Origin: DATBQN01 sp963755825
Lineage (GTDB): Bacteria; Acidobacteriota; Thermoanaerobaculia; Multivoradales; UBA5704
Length of the DNA: 64,000 nt
Direction of reading: 5' to 3'
NCBI GenBank assembly: GCA_963755825.1
Contig: CAVWLA010000003.1
Location: 372,001 to 436,000 of the forward strand
Each line of letters starts with the position of its first letter. The first letter of the stretch is position 1. The translations under genes were made by a program, and so were the position numbers. The notes under the pieces were generated by a model. The model had not been told where the DNA came from. It did not search any database and worked only from the letters and a program-made list of their open reading frames with translations. Below, one piece after another: positions 45,649-54,579 of this stretch.

Positions 45649-46738
45649 TCAGGCGATCGTCACCTCGTCGCAGAGGTAGACGTCCTGGATCGCCTGGAAG
45701 AGGGCGACGCCCTCCTTCATCGGGCGCTGGAAGGTCTTGCGGCCGGAGATGAGGCCGGCGCCGCCGGCGCGCTTGTTGATCACCGCCGTGCGCACCGCCT
45801 GGCCGAAGTCGCCCTGGCCGCCCTTCGCGTCGCCGCCCGAGTTGATCATGCTCGCCCGCCCCAGGTAGCAGTTGGCGACCTGCCAGCGCACCCAGTCGAT
45901 GGGGTGGTCGGCGACCAGCTCCCCGTCGTAGAGCTTGGGGCTGGTCTTCGAGTACTGCAGCGCCGGGAAGCCGCCGTTCACGTCCGCCTGCTTCTGCTTG
46001 ATGATGTCGGCCTGGATGGTCACCCCGAGGTGGTTGGCCTGGCCGGTCAAGTCGGCGGCGGTGTGGTAGTCCTTGCCGTCCTTCTTGAAGGCGTTGTTCC
46101 GCAGGTAGGACCACAGGATCGTCGCCATCCCCAGCTCGTGGGCGTGCTGCGAAGGCCTCCGAGATCTCGACGATCTCGCGGTCGGAGTCGTCGCTGCCGA
46201 AGTAGATGGTGGCGCCGACCGCGGCAGCCCCCATCTCCCAGGCCTGCTGCACGCTGCCGAAGAGGATCTGCTGGAACTTGTTGGGGTAGGTGAGCAGCTC
46301 GTTGTGGTTGATCTTGGCGATGAAGGGGATCTTGTGGGCATAGCGGCGGGCGACGCTGCCGAGGACGCCGACGGTCGAGGCGACGGCGTTGCAGCCGGCC
46401 TCGATGGCGAGCTTGACGATGTTCTCGGGCTCGAGGTAGATCGGGTTGGGGGCGAAGGACGCCGCCGCGGTGTGCTCGACCCCCTGGTCGACCGGCAGGA
46501 TGGAGAGATAGCCGGTGCCGCCGAGGCGGCCGTGGCCGTAGAGGCGCTCGAGGCTCACCAGCACGCCGGGCTTGCGGTCCGAGGCGCCCCAGGCGCGGTC
46601 CACGTGGTGGGGCCCGGGGAGCATCAGCATGTCCTTGGTGATCCCCTTCGAGGTGAACGAGAGGAGATCGTCCGCCTCGCTCCCCAGATACTTCCGCACC
46701 GCCTCGATACCCGCCGTCTCAGCCGTCGTCGTCGCCAT
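45649..46738 (-). pseudogene. fbaB: Class I fructose-bisphosphate aldolase, reading frame with one single-base insertion
   Basis: Schiff-base aldolase of the archaeal/DhnA type (glycolysis and gluconeogenesis). The first part reads through LPVDQGVEHTAAASFAPNPI, ASTVGVLGSVARRYAHKIPF, INHNELLTYPNKFQQILFGS and SDREIVEISEAF. The frame then shifts and resumes as HAHELGMATILWSYLRNNAF, LGVTIQADIIKQKQADVNGG (expected position of the catalytic Lys), INSGGDAKGGQGDFGQAV and GLISGRKTFQRPMKEGVALF to the stop at 45649. One extra base near 46150 explains it; corrected length is 362 residues. As with lpdA, a sequencing or assembly error is more likely than loss. Confidence 0.85.
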
Positions 46739-46898
46739 CTCGCGTCATCTCCTCGTATCCGCTGGTGTCTCGTCGAGTCTCGCCGCATCCCGCCCGGCAG
46801 GCCGTCCGGCGCCGGCCGCGGCCCGATCACTCTATCAAGGCGCGGCGCTCGATCACGGCGCCGGGCGCTCACCGAGCCCTTGTGGTAGAACGCCGGCG

Positions 46899-47564
46899 GT
46901 GACCACCCCCCGCCGCTTCCATCGGGTGCGCGCCGTCCTCGACCGCCGCCAGCCCGACCTCACCGTCCTCTTAGAGGACGTCCAGGTGCCGCGGAACCTG
47001 GCGGCGATCCTGCGGAGCTGCGACGCCGCCGGGGTCCTCGCCGCCCATGCGGTCTGGCCGGGCGGCCGCCTCAAGCTCTCGCGGCCGGCCTCCGGCGGCA
47101 CCCGCAAATGGGTGCCCGTCGTCCGCCACCGCACCCTCGCCGACGCCCTGGCGCATCTCCGCGAGCAGGGCTTCCGCATCCTCGCCGCCCATCCCGCCGC
47201 GGGCGCCGCCGCCTTCCGCGACGAGGACTACAGCCGCCCCACCGCCTTCCTCCTGGGCACCGAGGAGACCGGCGTCACGGCGGCGGCCGCCGCGGCGGTC
47301 GACGGCTGGGTGGCGATCCCGATGGCGGGGATGGGCACCTCGCTCAACGTCTCGGTGGCGGCCGCCCTCCTCCTCTTCGAGGCGGCGCGCCAGCGCCAGG
47401 TGGCCGGCCTCTACGCACGCTCGCGGCTCGACGCCGACACCTACGCGCGGACGCTCTTCGAGTGGACCTATCCCAGGCTCGCCGCCCACTGCCGGCGGAA
47501 GAAGGCACCCTACCCGGCGCTCGGCGAGGACGGCGAGATCGTCGGCGCGTTGCCGCGCGGCTGA
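46899..47564 (+). CDS. trmH: tRNA (guanosine(18)-2'-O)-methyltransferase
   Basis: SPOUT methyltransferase that 2'-O-methylates G18 in the tRNA D-loop. The 221 residues follow E. coli TrmH closely: RRQPDLTVLLEDVQVPRNLA, AHAVWPGGRLKL, GTRKWVPVVRHRTLADALAH, the knot motifs PTAFLLGTEETGVT and IPMAGMGTSLNVSVAAALLL, then FEAARQRQVAGLY and the C-terminal RKKAPYPALGEDGEIVGALP. The start is GTG at 46899; a longer in-frame extension upstream is not similar to the family. It is convergent with the small lipoprotein gene, 10 nt from its stop. Confidence 0.95.
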   Translation: MTTPRRFHRVRAVLDRRQPDLTVLLEDVQVPRNLAAILRSCDAAGVLAAHAVWPGGRLKLSRPASGGTRKWVPVVRHRTLADALAHLREQGFRILAAHPAAGAAAFRDEDYSRPTAFLLGTEETGVTAAAAAAVDGWVAIPMAGMGTSLNVSVAAALLLFEAARQRQVAGLYARSRLDADTYARTLFEWTYPRLAAHCRRKKAPYPALGEDGEIVGALPRG

Positions 47565-47574
47565 GGCGCGGCCG

Positions 47575-47997
47575 CTATCCCTCCCCGAAGCACTCGCGGA
47601 CGGGCCGGCAGCGGAGGCCGGCCTTCGCGGACCCGCCTCCGCTCGCGGCCGTCTCGGCGCCGCGGCCGTCCGGGAGATCGCAGCAGAGCTCGCGGGGACC
47701 GCAGGCGGCGGCGCCGCCGCAGGTGCAGGCGCAGGTCACCGGATCGATGGTGCCCGAGCAGCAGGCGCCCTCCTGGCAGAGGGAGAAAGGCGGCGCGCAC
47801 TGGCCGTCGCTGACGCATTTCGAGGGCTTGCCGAAACAGCGGCCGGGGCTGGCGAACGGCCGCGCCAGGTGCTGCCCCTTGGCGATCTCCTGGGCGCTCG
47901 GCGGCGGCGCCTGACGCGAGCAGGCGAGGGCGGCGAGCAGGCAGGTCGCGACGATGGAGCCGACGAGCGGACGACGAGCGGGAAGCCGGCGGCGCAT
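47575..47997 (-). CDS. Small Cys-rich probable lipoprotein
   Basis: Function unknown; 140 residues. The N-terminus has a basic segment, a hydrophobic core (GSIVATCLLAALAC) and a Cys in an acceptable lipobox, so lipid anchoring is likely. The mature part has about fourteen further cysteines arranged in short knots (GKPSKCVSDGQCAPPFSLCQ, EGACCSGTIDPVTCACTCGG, CGPRELCCDLPDG), like secreted disulfide-rich domains. AGGTGA precedes ATG 47997. It follows the BNR-like lipoprotein gene by 7 nt, so the two are probably coexpressed. Confidence 0.7.
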   Translation of the reverse strand: MRRRLPARRPLVGSIVATCLLAALACSRQAPPPSAQEIAKGQHLARPFASPGRCFGKPSKCVSDGQCAPPFSLCQEGACCSGTIDPVTCACTCGGAAACGPRELCCDLPDGRGAETAASGGGSAKAGLRCRPVRECFGEG

Positions 47998-48004
47998 GAT
48001 CACC

Positions 48005-49759
48005 TCAATCGGCGCGCACGGCGCCGGCCCAGACGTGCTGGTGGCGGGTCGTCGTGCTCTGGTCGGTGCACCCCTCGCGCGAGTCGCCCCAGGTGCCGAG
48101 GATCGCGAGAGGCCCGGGATCGCCGAACTGGAAGACGCCGCTCAGGTACTCGCCGAAGTAGCCGGTGCAGATGAGCTGGCAGGGGTGGAAGTAGGGTCCG
48201 ATGCCGGGATCGTCGGTCGGGCTCTTCGCCCCCTCGCCTTCGGCGGTCAGATTGAACGGTCCCGCGAAGGTGATGCCGCCGTCGGAGCTCACCGCCGCTT
48301 CGACGATGGTGCGCGCGCGCATCTCGTCGGTCACCGTCATCCGCCCCTTGTACGGCTGCGAGTACCAGAGGATGCCGGCGCGGAGGTCGACGGTGCCGTC
48401 CGGCACCTTGCCGGTGAAGAGGGCCGGCTTCGACTCCCACTCCCCCGCCCGGCTCGCCACGGTGTCCATGCCGTTGGCCTTGGCGATGGCGTCGATCTCC
48501 TGGCCGGCGAGCTTGGTGCCGCAGCTGTCGAGGTCGCCCTTGTGGTTCCTGGCATCGCAGGTGTCGGCCTTGGCCAGCCGGTAGAGGATGACCTTCTCGC
48601 GCTGCGCCTCGTCGGGGAGCGTCCCCGCCTGCACCTGGAGGTCGGCGACCAGGGCGTACTCGCCGTCCGCGGCCTCGCCGATGGCGAGCGCCGGCAGGCT
48701 GCTGCCGCGGTCGACCTGGGTGCCGAAGACCGGCGTGGCGGCGACGTTCTGGGCATTCAGGATGCCGAAGCTCGCCGAGGGCACCGAGGGCGGCGGGGCG
48801 ACCGAGAGGATGCGCTCCCAGGGGATGCCGAGGGCGATGCCGATCGCCGGATTGCGGTAGACCTCGAGGCGCTGCACCGAGCCGGCGCTGCAGCTGTAGC
48901 TGACCAGGGCGGCGACGTAGAAGTCGTTGAGGCCCGCCGCGACCCGCGGATGCGCGAAGGCGCCGCCGTAGGCGCAGGAAGGGTCGGGCGGCGAGGCGGC
49001 GTTGACCGGATCGACGAGGCCGGTGGCGCCGGTCGTCATCGTCGGCAGGTCGAGGTTCCACACCATGCGGTAGGGCAGCGCCTTCCCGGGCTCGTTCCAC
49101 ACCACGAGCGCCGCGGTGCCGGCGCCGGTCAGGGCGACCTTCGGCCCGTCCGGCACGTTGGCCTGCGGCCCGAGGAGGACGAAGGCGTCGTCGAACGTCT
49201 TGCCGTTGTCGCGCGAGCGCGAGAGGAGGAGGAACCAGGGGCCGCCGTAGCGCGTCAGGCCGCCCTGCGCGACGCTCACGTAGAGCGCGATGCCGGGCGT
49301 CTTGGCGTCCTTGCTGTTCCACGCCGCGAGCCACGGATCGCCGTGCCGCGCGAAGACGCCGCGGCCGTGGAGAGCGGCGCTGACCGGCAGCTGGTCGTGG
49401 CGGGTCCAGGTGCTGCCGAAGTCGTCGGAGCTCGCCCAGCCGTCGGTCGTCGGCCGCTCGGGGTTGAAGGCCCAGCAGCTGGCGCCGGCGTCGACGATCG
49501 CCGAGGTTTCGTCGTTGTAGCCGGCGAGGTAGCGGGCCGCCGGCTCGCCCTGCGGCCGGTCGGCCGGCTGGTCGATGCGCACCATCGCCGTCTCGCTCTG
49601 CGCGAACGAGCGGTGGGCGCCCGCGGGATCGCCGGGCGGCGAGGAGACCGGATCGTCGAACGACCGGCAGCCGCCGCAGCCGTGGAGCGCGAGGACGAGG
49701 ACGAACAGGGCGACGAGAGGCGACGGCCGGAGGGAGCGCAGGAGATCGCGGCGGCGCAT
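48005..49759 (-). CDS. Lipoprotein with sialidase/BNR-like beta-propeller
   Basis: Surface or periplasmic lipoprotein of 584 residues, function unknown. The lipobox is VLALHGCGGC near residue 28. The mature protein shows Asp-box-like and propeller strands: GWASSDDFGSTWTRHDQLPV, LLLSRSRDNGKTFDDAFVLL, AAVSSDGGITFAGPFNLTAE. These S-x-D-x-G-x-T-W motifs are typical of sialidase or BNR repeats, which bind rather than cleave glycans in many proteins. Catalytic Arg triad residues of true sialidases were not recognised. Followed by the Cys-rich lipoprotein gene on the same strand. Confidence 0.78.
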   Translation of the reverse strand: MRRRDLLRSLRPSPLVALFVLVLALHGCGGCRSFDDPVSSPPGDPAGAHRSFAQSETAMVRIDQPADRPQGEPAARYLAGYNDETSAIVDAGASCWAFNPERPTTDGWASSDDFGSTWTRHDQLPVSAALHGRGVFARHGDPWLAAWNSKDAKTPGIALYVSVAQGGLTRYGGPWFLLLSRSRDNGKTFDDAFVLLGPQANVPDGPKVALTGAGTAALVVWNEPGKALPYRMVWNLDLPTMTTGATGLVDPVNAASPPDPSCAYGGAFAHPRVAAGLNDFYVAALVSYSCSAGSVQRLEVYRNPAIGIALGIPWERILSVAPPPSVPSASFGILNAQNVAATPVFGTQVDRGSSLPALAIGEAADGEYALVADLQVQAGTLPDEAQREKVILYRLAKADTCDARNHKGDLDSCGTKLAGQEIDAIAKANGMDTVASRAGEWESKPALFTGKVPDGTVDLRAGILWYSQPYKGRMTVTDEMRARTIVEAAVSSDGGITFAGPFNLTAEGEGAKSPTDDPGIGPYFHPCQLICTGYFGEYLSGVFQFGDPGPLAILGTWGDSREGCTDQSTTTRHQHVWAGAVRAD

Positions 49760-49790
49760 CGGCGGATGTTCCTCGGCGACGGCGCTCGGC

Positions 49791-50801
49791 CTACCCGGCG
49801 CTCGGCGACGCCGCCGGAGCCTTGATGGGGACGCCCCGCGGCCGGGCGGGAGCCGCGGCGGCGGCGGCCCGCGCCTCCCAGACGGTGCGGGAGATGGCCG
49901 CGATGGCGGCGTCGGCCGCCGGCTGGTCGGGGAAGCCGGCGGTCAGCACGACGAGCACGTAGGGCGCCGCGGCGCCGGGCGGATAGACGATCGCGGCGTC
50001 GTGATGGACTCCCGTGATGTCGCCGGTCTTGTGGGCGACGCGGACGCCGGCGGGGAGCCCGGCGGGGATCTTCTCGTTCGACTCCTGCCCGGCGAGGATC
50101 TCGACCATCCGCGCGCTCGCCGCCGGCGACACCGCCTTGCCCGCGGCGATGGCGCGGAGGAGGATCATGAGGTCGTTCGCCGTCGCCCGGTTGTTCAGGC
50201 CGGCGGCGAGCGCCTTGCCGTCCTCGACGCCGCGCAGGATCACCAGGTCGTAGACCTCGAGGGCGCGCATCGCCTCGGTCACCCGCTCGGCGCCGATCCG
50301 CGCCACCAGCAGGTTGGTGGCGAGGTTCGAGCTCTTGTCGATCATCCGCGCGATGAGCTCCTCGACCGGCCGCGTCTGGCCGGCCGCGGCGTAGAGGTCG
50401 GGGTCGCCGTCGTCCTTGGGATCGAGCTCGAAGGTCGTGCCGTCGGCGAGGCTGGTGAACTGATTCCTGATGGCGATCGGCTCGCGCAGCTTGATCTCCC
50501 CGTTCGCCGCGGCGCCGAAGAGGGCGACCATCACCGGCAGCTTGACGGTGCTGGCGGCGTGGAAGCTGAGCTTCTCGTTGCGCAGCAGCGTGGCGCCCGT
50601 CGCCAGGTCGCAGTAGGCGACGGCGATCAGCCGGTCGCGCCCGCCGGCGTGGCGGAGCGCCGCGTCGACGCTCCCCGGCAGCGAATGCGCCGCCGGCCCG
50701 GCAGAGCAGCCGGCCAGGACGACGAAGCCGAGGAGGACGCCAGCCAGGCAGGCGAAGCGGCGGCCGGCGGCGGCCGCCGGCGCGGGAGAGCGAGGGGACA
50801 T
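49791..50801 (-). CDS. Class A beta-lactamase-like serine hydrolase, lipoprotein
   Basis: Penicillin-binding-fold protein of 336 residues. Lipobox at VLAGCSAG (residue about 32). The active-site SxxK is HAASTVKLPVM, the second motif reads KSSNLATN (SxN in place of SDN), and the third is AHKTGDITGVHHDAAIV. The GVEDGKALAAGLNNRATAND segment occupies the omega-loop region, as in the beta-lactamase2 family whose members are often not true beta-lactamases. Antibiotic hydrolysis is therefore possible but not shown. A proline/alanine tail ends the protein. It is divergent from rtcB (57 nt apart). Confidence 0.88.
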   Translation of the reverse strand: MSPRSPAPAAAAGRRFACLAGVLLGFVVLAGCSAGPAAHSLPGSVDAALRHAGGRDRLIAVAYCDLATGATLLRNEKLSFHAASTVKLPVMVALFGAAANGEIKLREPIAIRNQFTSLADGTTFELDPKDDGDPDLYAAAGQTRPVEELIARMIDKSSNLATNLLVARIGAERVTEAMRALEVYDLVILRGVEDGKALAAGLNNRATANDLMILLRAIAAGKAVSPAASARMVEILAGQESNEKIPAGLPAGVRVAHKTGDITGVHHDAAIVYPPGAAAPYVLVVLTAGFPDQPAADAAIAAISRTVWEARAAAAAAPARPRGVPIKAPAASPSAG

Positions 50802-50857
50802 GCCGCGATTCTAGACGCTTCCGGGCATGCGGAGCGCCGCGCGGGTAGGATGGCGCG

Positions 50858-52180
50858 ATGAGAAGCGAGCCGCTGGTCCTCGGCACCCACGAGGCGAACA
50901 CCCTGGAGCAGCTCCGCGACGTGGCGAGCCGCGCCGAGCGCGCCGCGCTGATGAGCGACGGCCATCTCGGCTACGTGATGCCGGTCGGCGGCATCGCGGC
51001 CTACCGCAACAAAGTCTCGGTCAACGGCGTCGGCTTCGACATCGCCTGCGGCAACTGCGCCATCCGCACCGACCTGGCGCTCGGCGATCTGGCGCCGGCC
51101 GACCTGCCGCGCCTCGCCGACGAGATCCAGACGGCGATCAGCTTCGGCGTCGGCAGGAAGAACCGCGCCGACGACGCGCCGCTCGACGACCCGCTGTTCG
51201 CCGACCCGGCCTGGGAGGCGGTCCCCAAGCCATCCCGCGAGGCGCTGCGCGAAAGGGCCCGCCATCAGCTCGGCACGGTGGGGAGCGGCAACCACTACGT
51301 CGACGTCTTCGTCGACGAAGGCGGCGCCATCTGGGTGGGCGTCCACTTCGGCTCGCGCGGCTTCGGTCACACCGTCGCCTCGGGGTTCCTCGCCCTCGGC
51401 GCCGGCAAGCCGTGGGGAGCGCGGGTGCCGGAGAGCGAGGTGCTCTTCGACCTCGCCTCGCCGATCGGCGGCGGCTACTGGTCGCTGATGGAGCTCGCCG
51501 GCCGCTACGCCTACGCCGGCCGCGAGTGGGTCGCCCGCAAGGTGGTGGCGCTCCTCGGCGGCCGCGAGCTGGACCTCGTCCACAACCATCACAACTTCGC
51601 CTGGCGCGAGGTGCACGACGGCGAGGAGCTCATCGTCGTGCGCAAGGGCGCCACGCCGGCGTTCCCCGGCCAGCGCGGCTTCGTCGGCGGCAGCATGGGC
51701 GACGACTCGGTCATCCTCCGCGGCACCGCCGAGCCGAGCGAAATACAGCGCCGCACGCTCTTCTCGACCGTCCACGGCGCCGGCCGCGTCATGTCGCGCA
51801 CCGCCGCGCTGGGCAAGACGCGGCGCGGCAAGGCCTGGAGCTGCGGCCAGCGCGACTGCGGCGGCACGCTGCCGATCGAGACGCCGATGGGTCCCGGCGG
51901 CGCCAACCCGCGCTGCCCGCTCTGCGCCGGCAGGATGCACCGCCGCGACGTCACGGAACGCGCCAGCCCCGGCCGGGTGTCGCCCGAGATGATGGCAGAG
52001 TGGCTGAACGCCAAGGGCGTCGTCGTCCGCGGCGGCGGCGTCGACGAGTCGCCCCACGTCTACCGCCGCCTGCCCGAGGTCCTCGCCGCCCAGGGCGACA
52101 CCATCGAGATCCTCGCTGTGCTCCGCCCGCTCATCGTCGTGATGGCCGGCGCCGACGAGCACGATCCCTACAAGGACTGA
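50858..52180 (+). CDS. rtcB: RNA-splicing ligase RtcB with zinc-ribbon-like insertion
   Basis: GTP-dependent RNA ligase joining 2',3'-cyclic phosphate to 5'-OH ends. The 440 residues include MPVGGIAAYRN, GVGFDIACGNCAIRTDL (metal Cys), GTVGSGNHYVDVFVDEGG, the metal His pair NHHNFAW, and the GMP-accepting His in FSTVHGAGRVMSRTAALG. Between that point and RGGGVDESPHVYRRLPEVL, the usual short linker is replaced by a segment with SCGQRDCGGTLP and RCPLCAGRMH, two CxxC-type pairs about 30 residues apart that look like a zinc ribbon. No rtcA, rtcR or archease gene is near. Possibly released from 5'-OH specific control by the insert; this is inference. Confidence 0.92.
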   Translation: MRSEPLVLGTHEANTLEQLRDVASRAERAALMSDGHLGYVMPVGGIAAYRNKVSVNGVGFDIACGNCAIRTDLALGDLAPADLPRLADEIQTAISFGVGRKNRADDAPLDDPLFADPAWEAVPKPSREALRERARHQLGTVGSGNHYVDVFVDEGGAIWVGVHFGSRGFGHTVASGFLALGAGKPWGARVPESEVLFDLASPIGGGYWSLMELAGRYAYAGREWVARKVVALLGGRELDLVHNHHNFAWREVHDGEELIVVRKGATPAFPGQRGFVGGSMGDDSVILRGTAEPSEIQRRTLFSTVHGAGRVMSRTAALGKTRRGKAWSCGQRDCGGTLPIETPMGPGGANPRCPLCAGRMHRRDVTERASPGRVSPEMMAEWLNAKGVVVRGGGVDESPHVYRRLPEVLAAQGDTIEILAVLRPLIVVMAGADEHDPYKD

Positions 52181-52213
52181 GCGGCGACCGCGGCGAGGGC
52201 TATACTTCGGGTC

Positions 52214-52495
52214 ATGGGCGACGCCGAGGAAGAGGCCGAGGAATCGGCTCGCAGGGCGCGCGCCGCGGCACGCAAGGACTGGCCGATCCGCGTCTACAAG
52301 CTCGGTGAAGAGCCGCCGGAGGATCTCTCCGCCACGACCACGGCCGCCGAGCGCCTGGCGATGATGTGGCCGCTGACGCTCAGCGCCTGGGCCTTCACCG
52401 GCAAGCCGCTGCCCGACTACAAGCGCAGCGAGACGCCGATCCGGGTCATCCCCTCGCCGGTGCGGAAGAAAGGCTCGACAGAATCCAAGCCCTAG
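52214..52495 (+). CDS. Small protein upstream of nucleotidyltransferase, possible antitoxin
   Basis: A 93-residue acidic-to-basic protein, no known domain. It has an acidic helix (GDAEEEAEESARRARAAARK), then LATTAAERLAMMWPLTLSAW (here ATTTAAERLAMMWPLTLSAW) and KPLPDYKRSETPIRVIPSPV. Such small proteins often sit just before AbiEii/MNT-like nucleotidyltransferases, so an antitoxin role is plausible but unproven. It starts 33 nt after rtcB. Confidence 0.65.
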   Translation: MGDAEEEAEESARRARAAARKDWPIRVYKLGEEPPEDLSATTTAAERLAMMWPLTLSAWAFTGKPLPDYKRSETPIRVIPSPVRKKGSTESKP

Positions 52496-52524
52496 ATCCG
52501 AACCAGGACTTCCTCGATCTGATC

Positions 52525-52965
52525 GTGGAGCTCCAGAAGGCGGAAGCTTCCTTTCTGGTCGTCGGCGCCTATGCCTTGGCGGCGAACGGCATCGTGCGCG
52601 CCACCGAAGACTTCGACGTCCTCGTGCGGCCCGATGCGGAGAATGCCCGTCGAGTTTGGCTGGCCCTCGAGAGGTTCGGCGCGCCGCTCGAGGCGACGGG
52701 GCTCACCCTCGAGGATCTCGAAAAACCCGATCTCATCTATCAGATCGGCCAACCGCCGCGGCGGATCGACATCCTGACCGAGATCAGCGGGCTCGACTTC
52801 GACGAAGCGTGGAGGACGCACCGGGTTGCGCCGCTCGGCGCTCTCGAGGTTCCCTACTTGGGCCGCGAAGCCCTGATCCGCAACAAGCAAGCGAGCGGCC
52901 GCCTGAAGGATCTGGCCGATCTCGAGATCCTCGAGAGCAAGCTCCCACCGGCGGGCGACGAGTAG
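52525..52965 (+). CDS. Nucleotidyltransferase-fold protein (AbiEii/MNT-like)
   Basis: Polymerase-beta-like nucleotidyltransferase, about 146 residues from GTG 52525. The core is FLVVGAYALAANGIVRATED (hG[GS]-type loop), FDVLVRPDAENARRV (DxD as DFD) and RRIDILTEISGLDFDEAW (third Asp). All three metal residues are present. The start is uncertain: similar sequence (LDPNQDFLDLIVEL) continues upstream in frame past the stop of the small gene but has no ATG, GTG or TTG there, so either the gene uses a rare start or the small gene and it are misread in one base. With the preceding gene it resembles nucleotidyltransferase toxin-antitoxin pairs. Confidence 0.7.
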   Translation: MELQKAEASFLVVGAYALAANGIVRATEDFDVLVRPDAENARRVWLALERFGAPLEATGLTLEDLEKPDLIYQIGQPPRRIDILTEISGLDFDEAWRTHRVAPLGALEVPYLGREALIRNKQASGRLKDLADLEILESKLPPAGDE

Positions 52966-52977
52966 CGGTCCCAGGCC

Positions 52978-54495
52978 TCACAGCAGCCGCAGCTGGCGCG
53001 CGCGGGCGTGGCGCGCGAGGTAGGGCTTGACGTCCATCTTCCGGCGGGTGCTCTCCGAGGACATGTAGCGGACGTGGCCGAAGACCGGGCGCTCGGGCGG
53101 CCAGGGGCGGTCGTAGCGGCCGAAGCACCAGAAGATGCCGCTGTAGGAGTTGGGATCGCGGCCGTCCAGCGCGTAGCGGTTGTTGAGCTCGATCAAGGCG
53201 GCGAGCGCCTCCTCGGGCGAGGCCGACCATTCGAGGACCTTCTTGCCCCACAGCATCCGCAGGTAGTTGTGGATGCGCCCCTCGGTCGCCAGCTGGCGCT
53301 GGGCGGCGTTCCACAGCTCGTCGTGGGTGTCGGCGGCGTCGAGCTGCTGGAGGGTGTAGAGCGCCGGCCGCGGATCGCGGCGATGCTTGTCGAGCGTCGC
53401 CCGCGCCCACTCGGGAAGCGATTCGTAGCGGTCGTAGCGCGGCAGCTTCGCCGCGGTGTGGAAGCCCAGCTCGCGCCAGGTCACCAGCTCGTCGAGGAAC
53501 GACTCGGCGGCGGCGCTCATCCCCCAGAAGCCGGCCTTGGCGCCCCGCCGCTCGCCGGTCAGCCGCTCCGGCGTCCACCCCTCGTGCTCGGCGAGGGCGG
53601 CGAACACCTGGTGGGTCGAGATCTGGCCGAAGTGCAGATACGGCGAGAGGCCGCTCGTCACCTCGTGCGCAGGGTCGTTGCGCCCCTCGCCGTAGCGCTG
53701 CAGGCGGTCGGCCAGAAAGCGCTTGAGCGCGTGGCCCGCCGCCGCCTCGCCGCCGTGCACGCCGGAGACCGGCGGCACCGAGTGGTCGATGGGGAGCTCG
53801 GCGAGCAGGTCGTCGCGCTCCAGCAGCTCGCGCGAGGCGGGCGGCCAGCGGCGGAGGATCGCCTCCGGCAGCTCGGCGAGGCGCGGCGGCAGATGGGTCA
53901 GCGGCCGCGTCAGGGGGAAGCGGCCGAGGTGGTCGGGGAGCAGCTTCTGCAGCACGCGGCGCAGAGCGTAGGCCGTCGGGTAAGTGTCCGCCGTGGCGCG
54001 GAGCGGCAGCAGGCCGTTGGCGTCGACCCCCTCGACGGCGGCGGGCGAGCCGGCCGCGGCGGCGGCGAGCATGTGCGGGTAGAAGAAGGCCGGCGAGTCG
54101 TCGGCGACGACGAGGCAGGCGCGCACCGCGAGCGCCTCCAAGGCGCCGTGCCCGGCGGCCGGCTCGGGCTCGACGTAGGGGTAGTAGAGGACCTCGGTCC
54201 GCGCCAGCCGCTCGCGGTGCTCGGCCATGCCGTCGAGCACGAAGCGGTGGAGGCGGTCCGAGGCCCACGGATAGGCGGTGCGCAGCGGCTCGAAGACGAC
54301 GAGCGGCTTGCCGAGCTCGCGCGCCCGCGCCGCGGCGTGGTCGAGCGCGAAGTTCGACGCCAGCCGCCGGAAGGCCGTCATCCAGTAGAGGACATAGTCC
54401 CCCTGCGGACGGACCGCGGCGGCGTTGAGACGGCGGAGGCGGAGATCGGCGCCGGCCGGCGCGCGGTCAGAGAGGGAGTCGGGGGGCGATGGCAT
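52978..54495 (-). CDS. phr: Class II CPD photolyase
   Basis: FAD light-dependent repair enzyme for cyclobutane pyrimidine dimers, 505 residues. The class II pattern is visible: QGDYVLYWMTAFRRLASNFA at the N-terminus, YLHFGQISTHQVF, SFLDELVTWRELGFHTA, LWNAAQRQLATEGRIHNYLR, MLWGKKVLEWSASPEEAL, NRYALDGRDPNSYSGIFW, and the very conserved YMSSESTRRKMDVKPYL tail. The start at 54495 is chosen over a frame to 54576 because the latter adds only a Pro/Ser-rich stretch; its ribosome site is weak either way. It is convergent with the nucleotidyltransferase gene. Confidence 0.93.
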   Translation of the reverse strand: MPSPPDSLSDRAPAGADLRLRRLNAAAVRPQGDYVLYWMTAFRRLASNFALDHAAARARELGKPLVVFEPLRTAYPWASDRLHRFVLDGMAEHRERLARTEVLYYPYVEPEPAAGHGALEALAVRACLVVADDSPAFFYPHMLAAAAAGSPAAVEGVDANGLLPLRATADTYPTAYALRRVLQKLLPDHLGRFPLTRPLTHLPPRLAELPEAILRRWPPASRELLERDDLLAELPIDHSVPPVSGVHGGEAAAGHALKRFLADRLQRYGEGRNDPAHEVTSGLSPYLHFGQISTHQVFAALAEHEGWTPERLTGERRGAKAGFWGMSAAAESFLDELVTWRELGFHTAAKLPRYDRYESLPEWARATLDKHRRDPRPALYTLQQLDAADTHDELWNAAQRQLATEGRIHNYLRMLWGKKVLEWSASPEEALAALIELNNRYALDGRDPNSYSGIFWCFGRYDRPWPPERPVFGHVRYMSSESTRRKMDVKPYLARHARARQLRLL

Positions 54496-54579
54496 CGTTA
54501 CGCTGGACGGTGACGACGGAGCCACTCCGGTTGTAGGGGGGCGGGCGTGACGCGGTGAGCACCGCGAGGGGTGCAAGCC

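Noticed and set aside
44727..45752. Open frames on both strands across the 20-nt array (up to about 250 residues)
   Set aside because: The array simply lacks stop codons; repeats of 20 nt change frame at each unit, giving the same peptide shifted, and there is no ribosome site or homology.
49791..50801. Antibiotic-resistance beta-lactamase
   Set aside because: The SDN motif is SSN and the omega-loop pattern belongs to the non-resistance subgroup; only the fold is supported.
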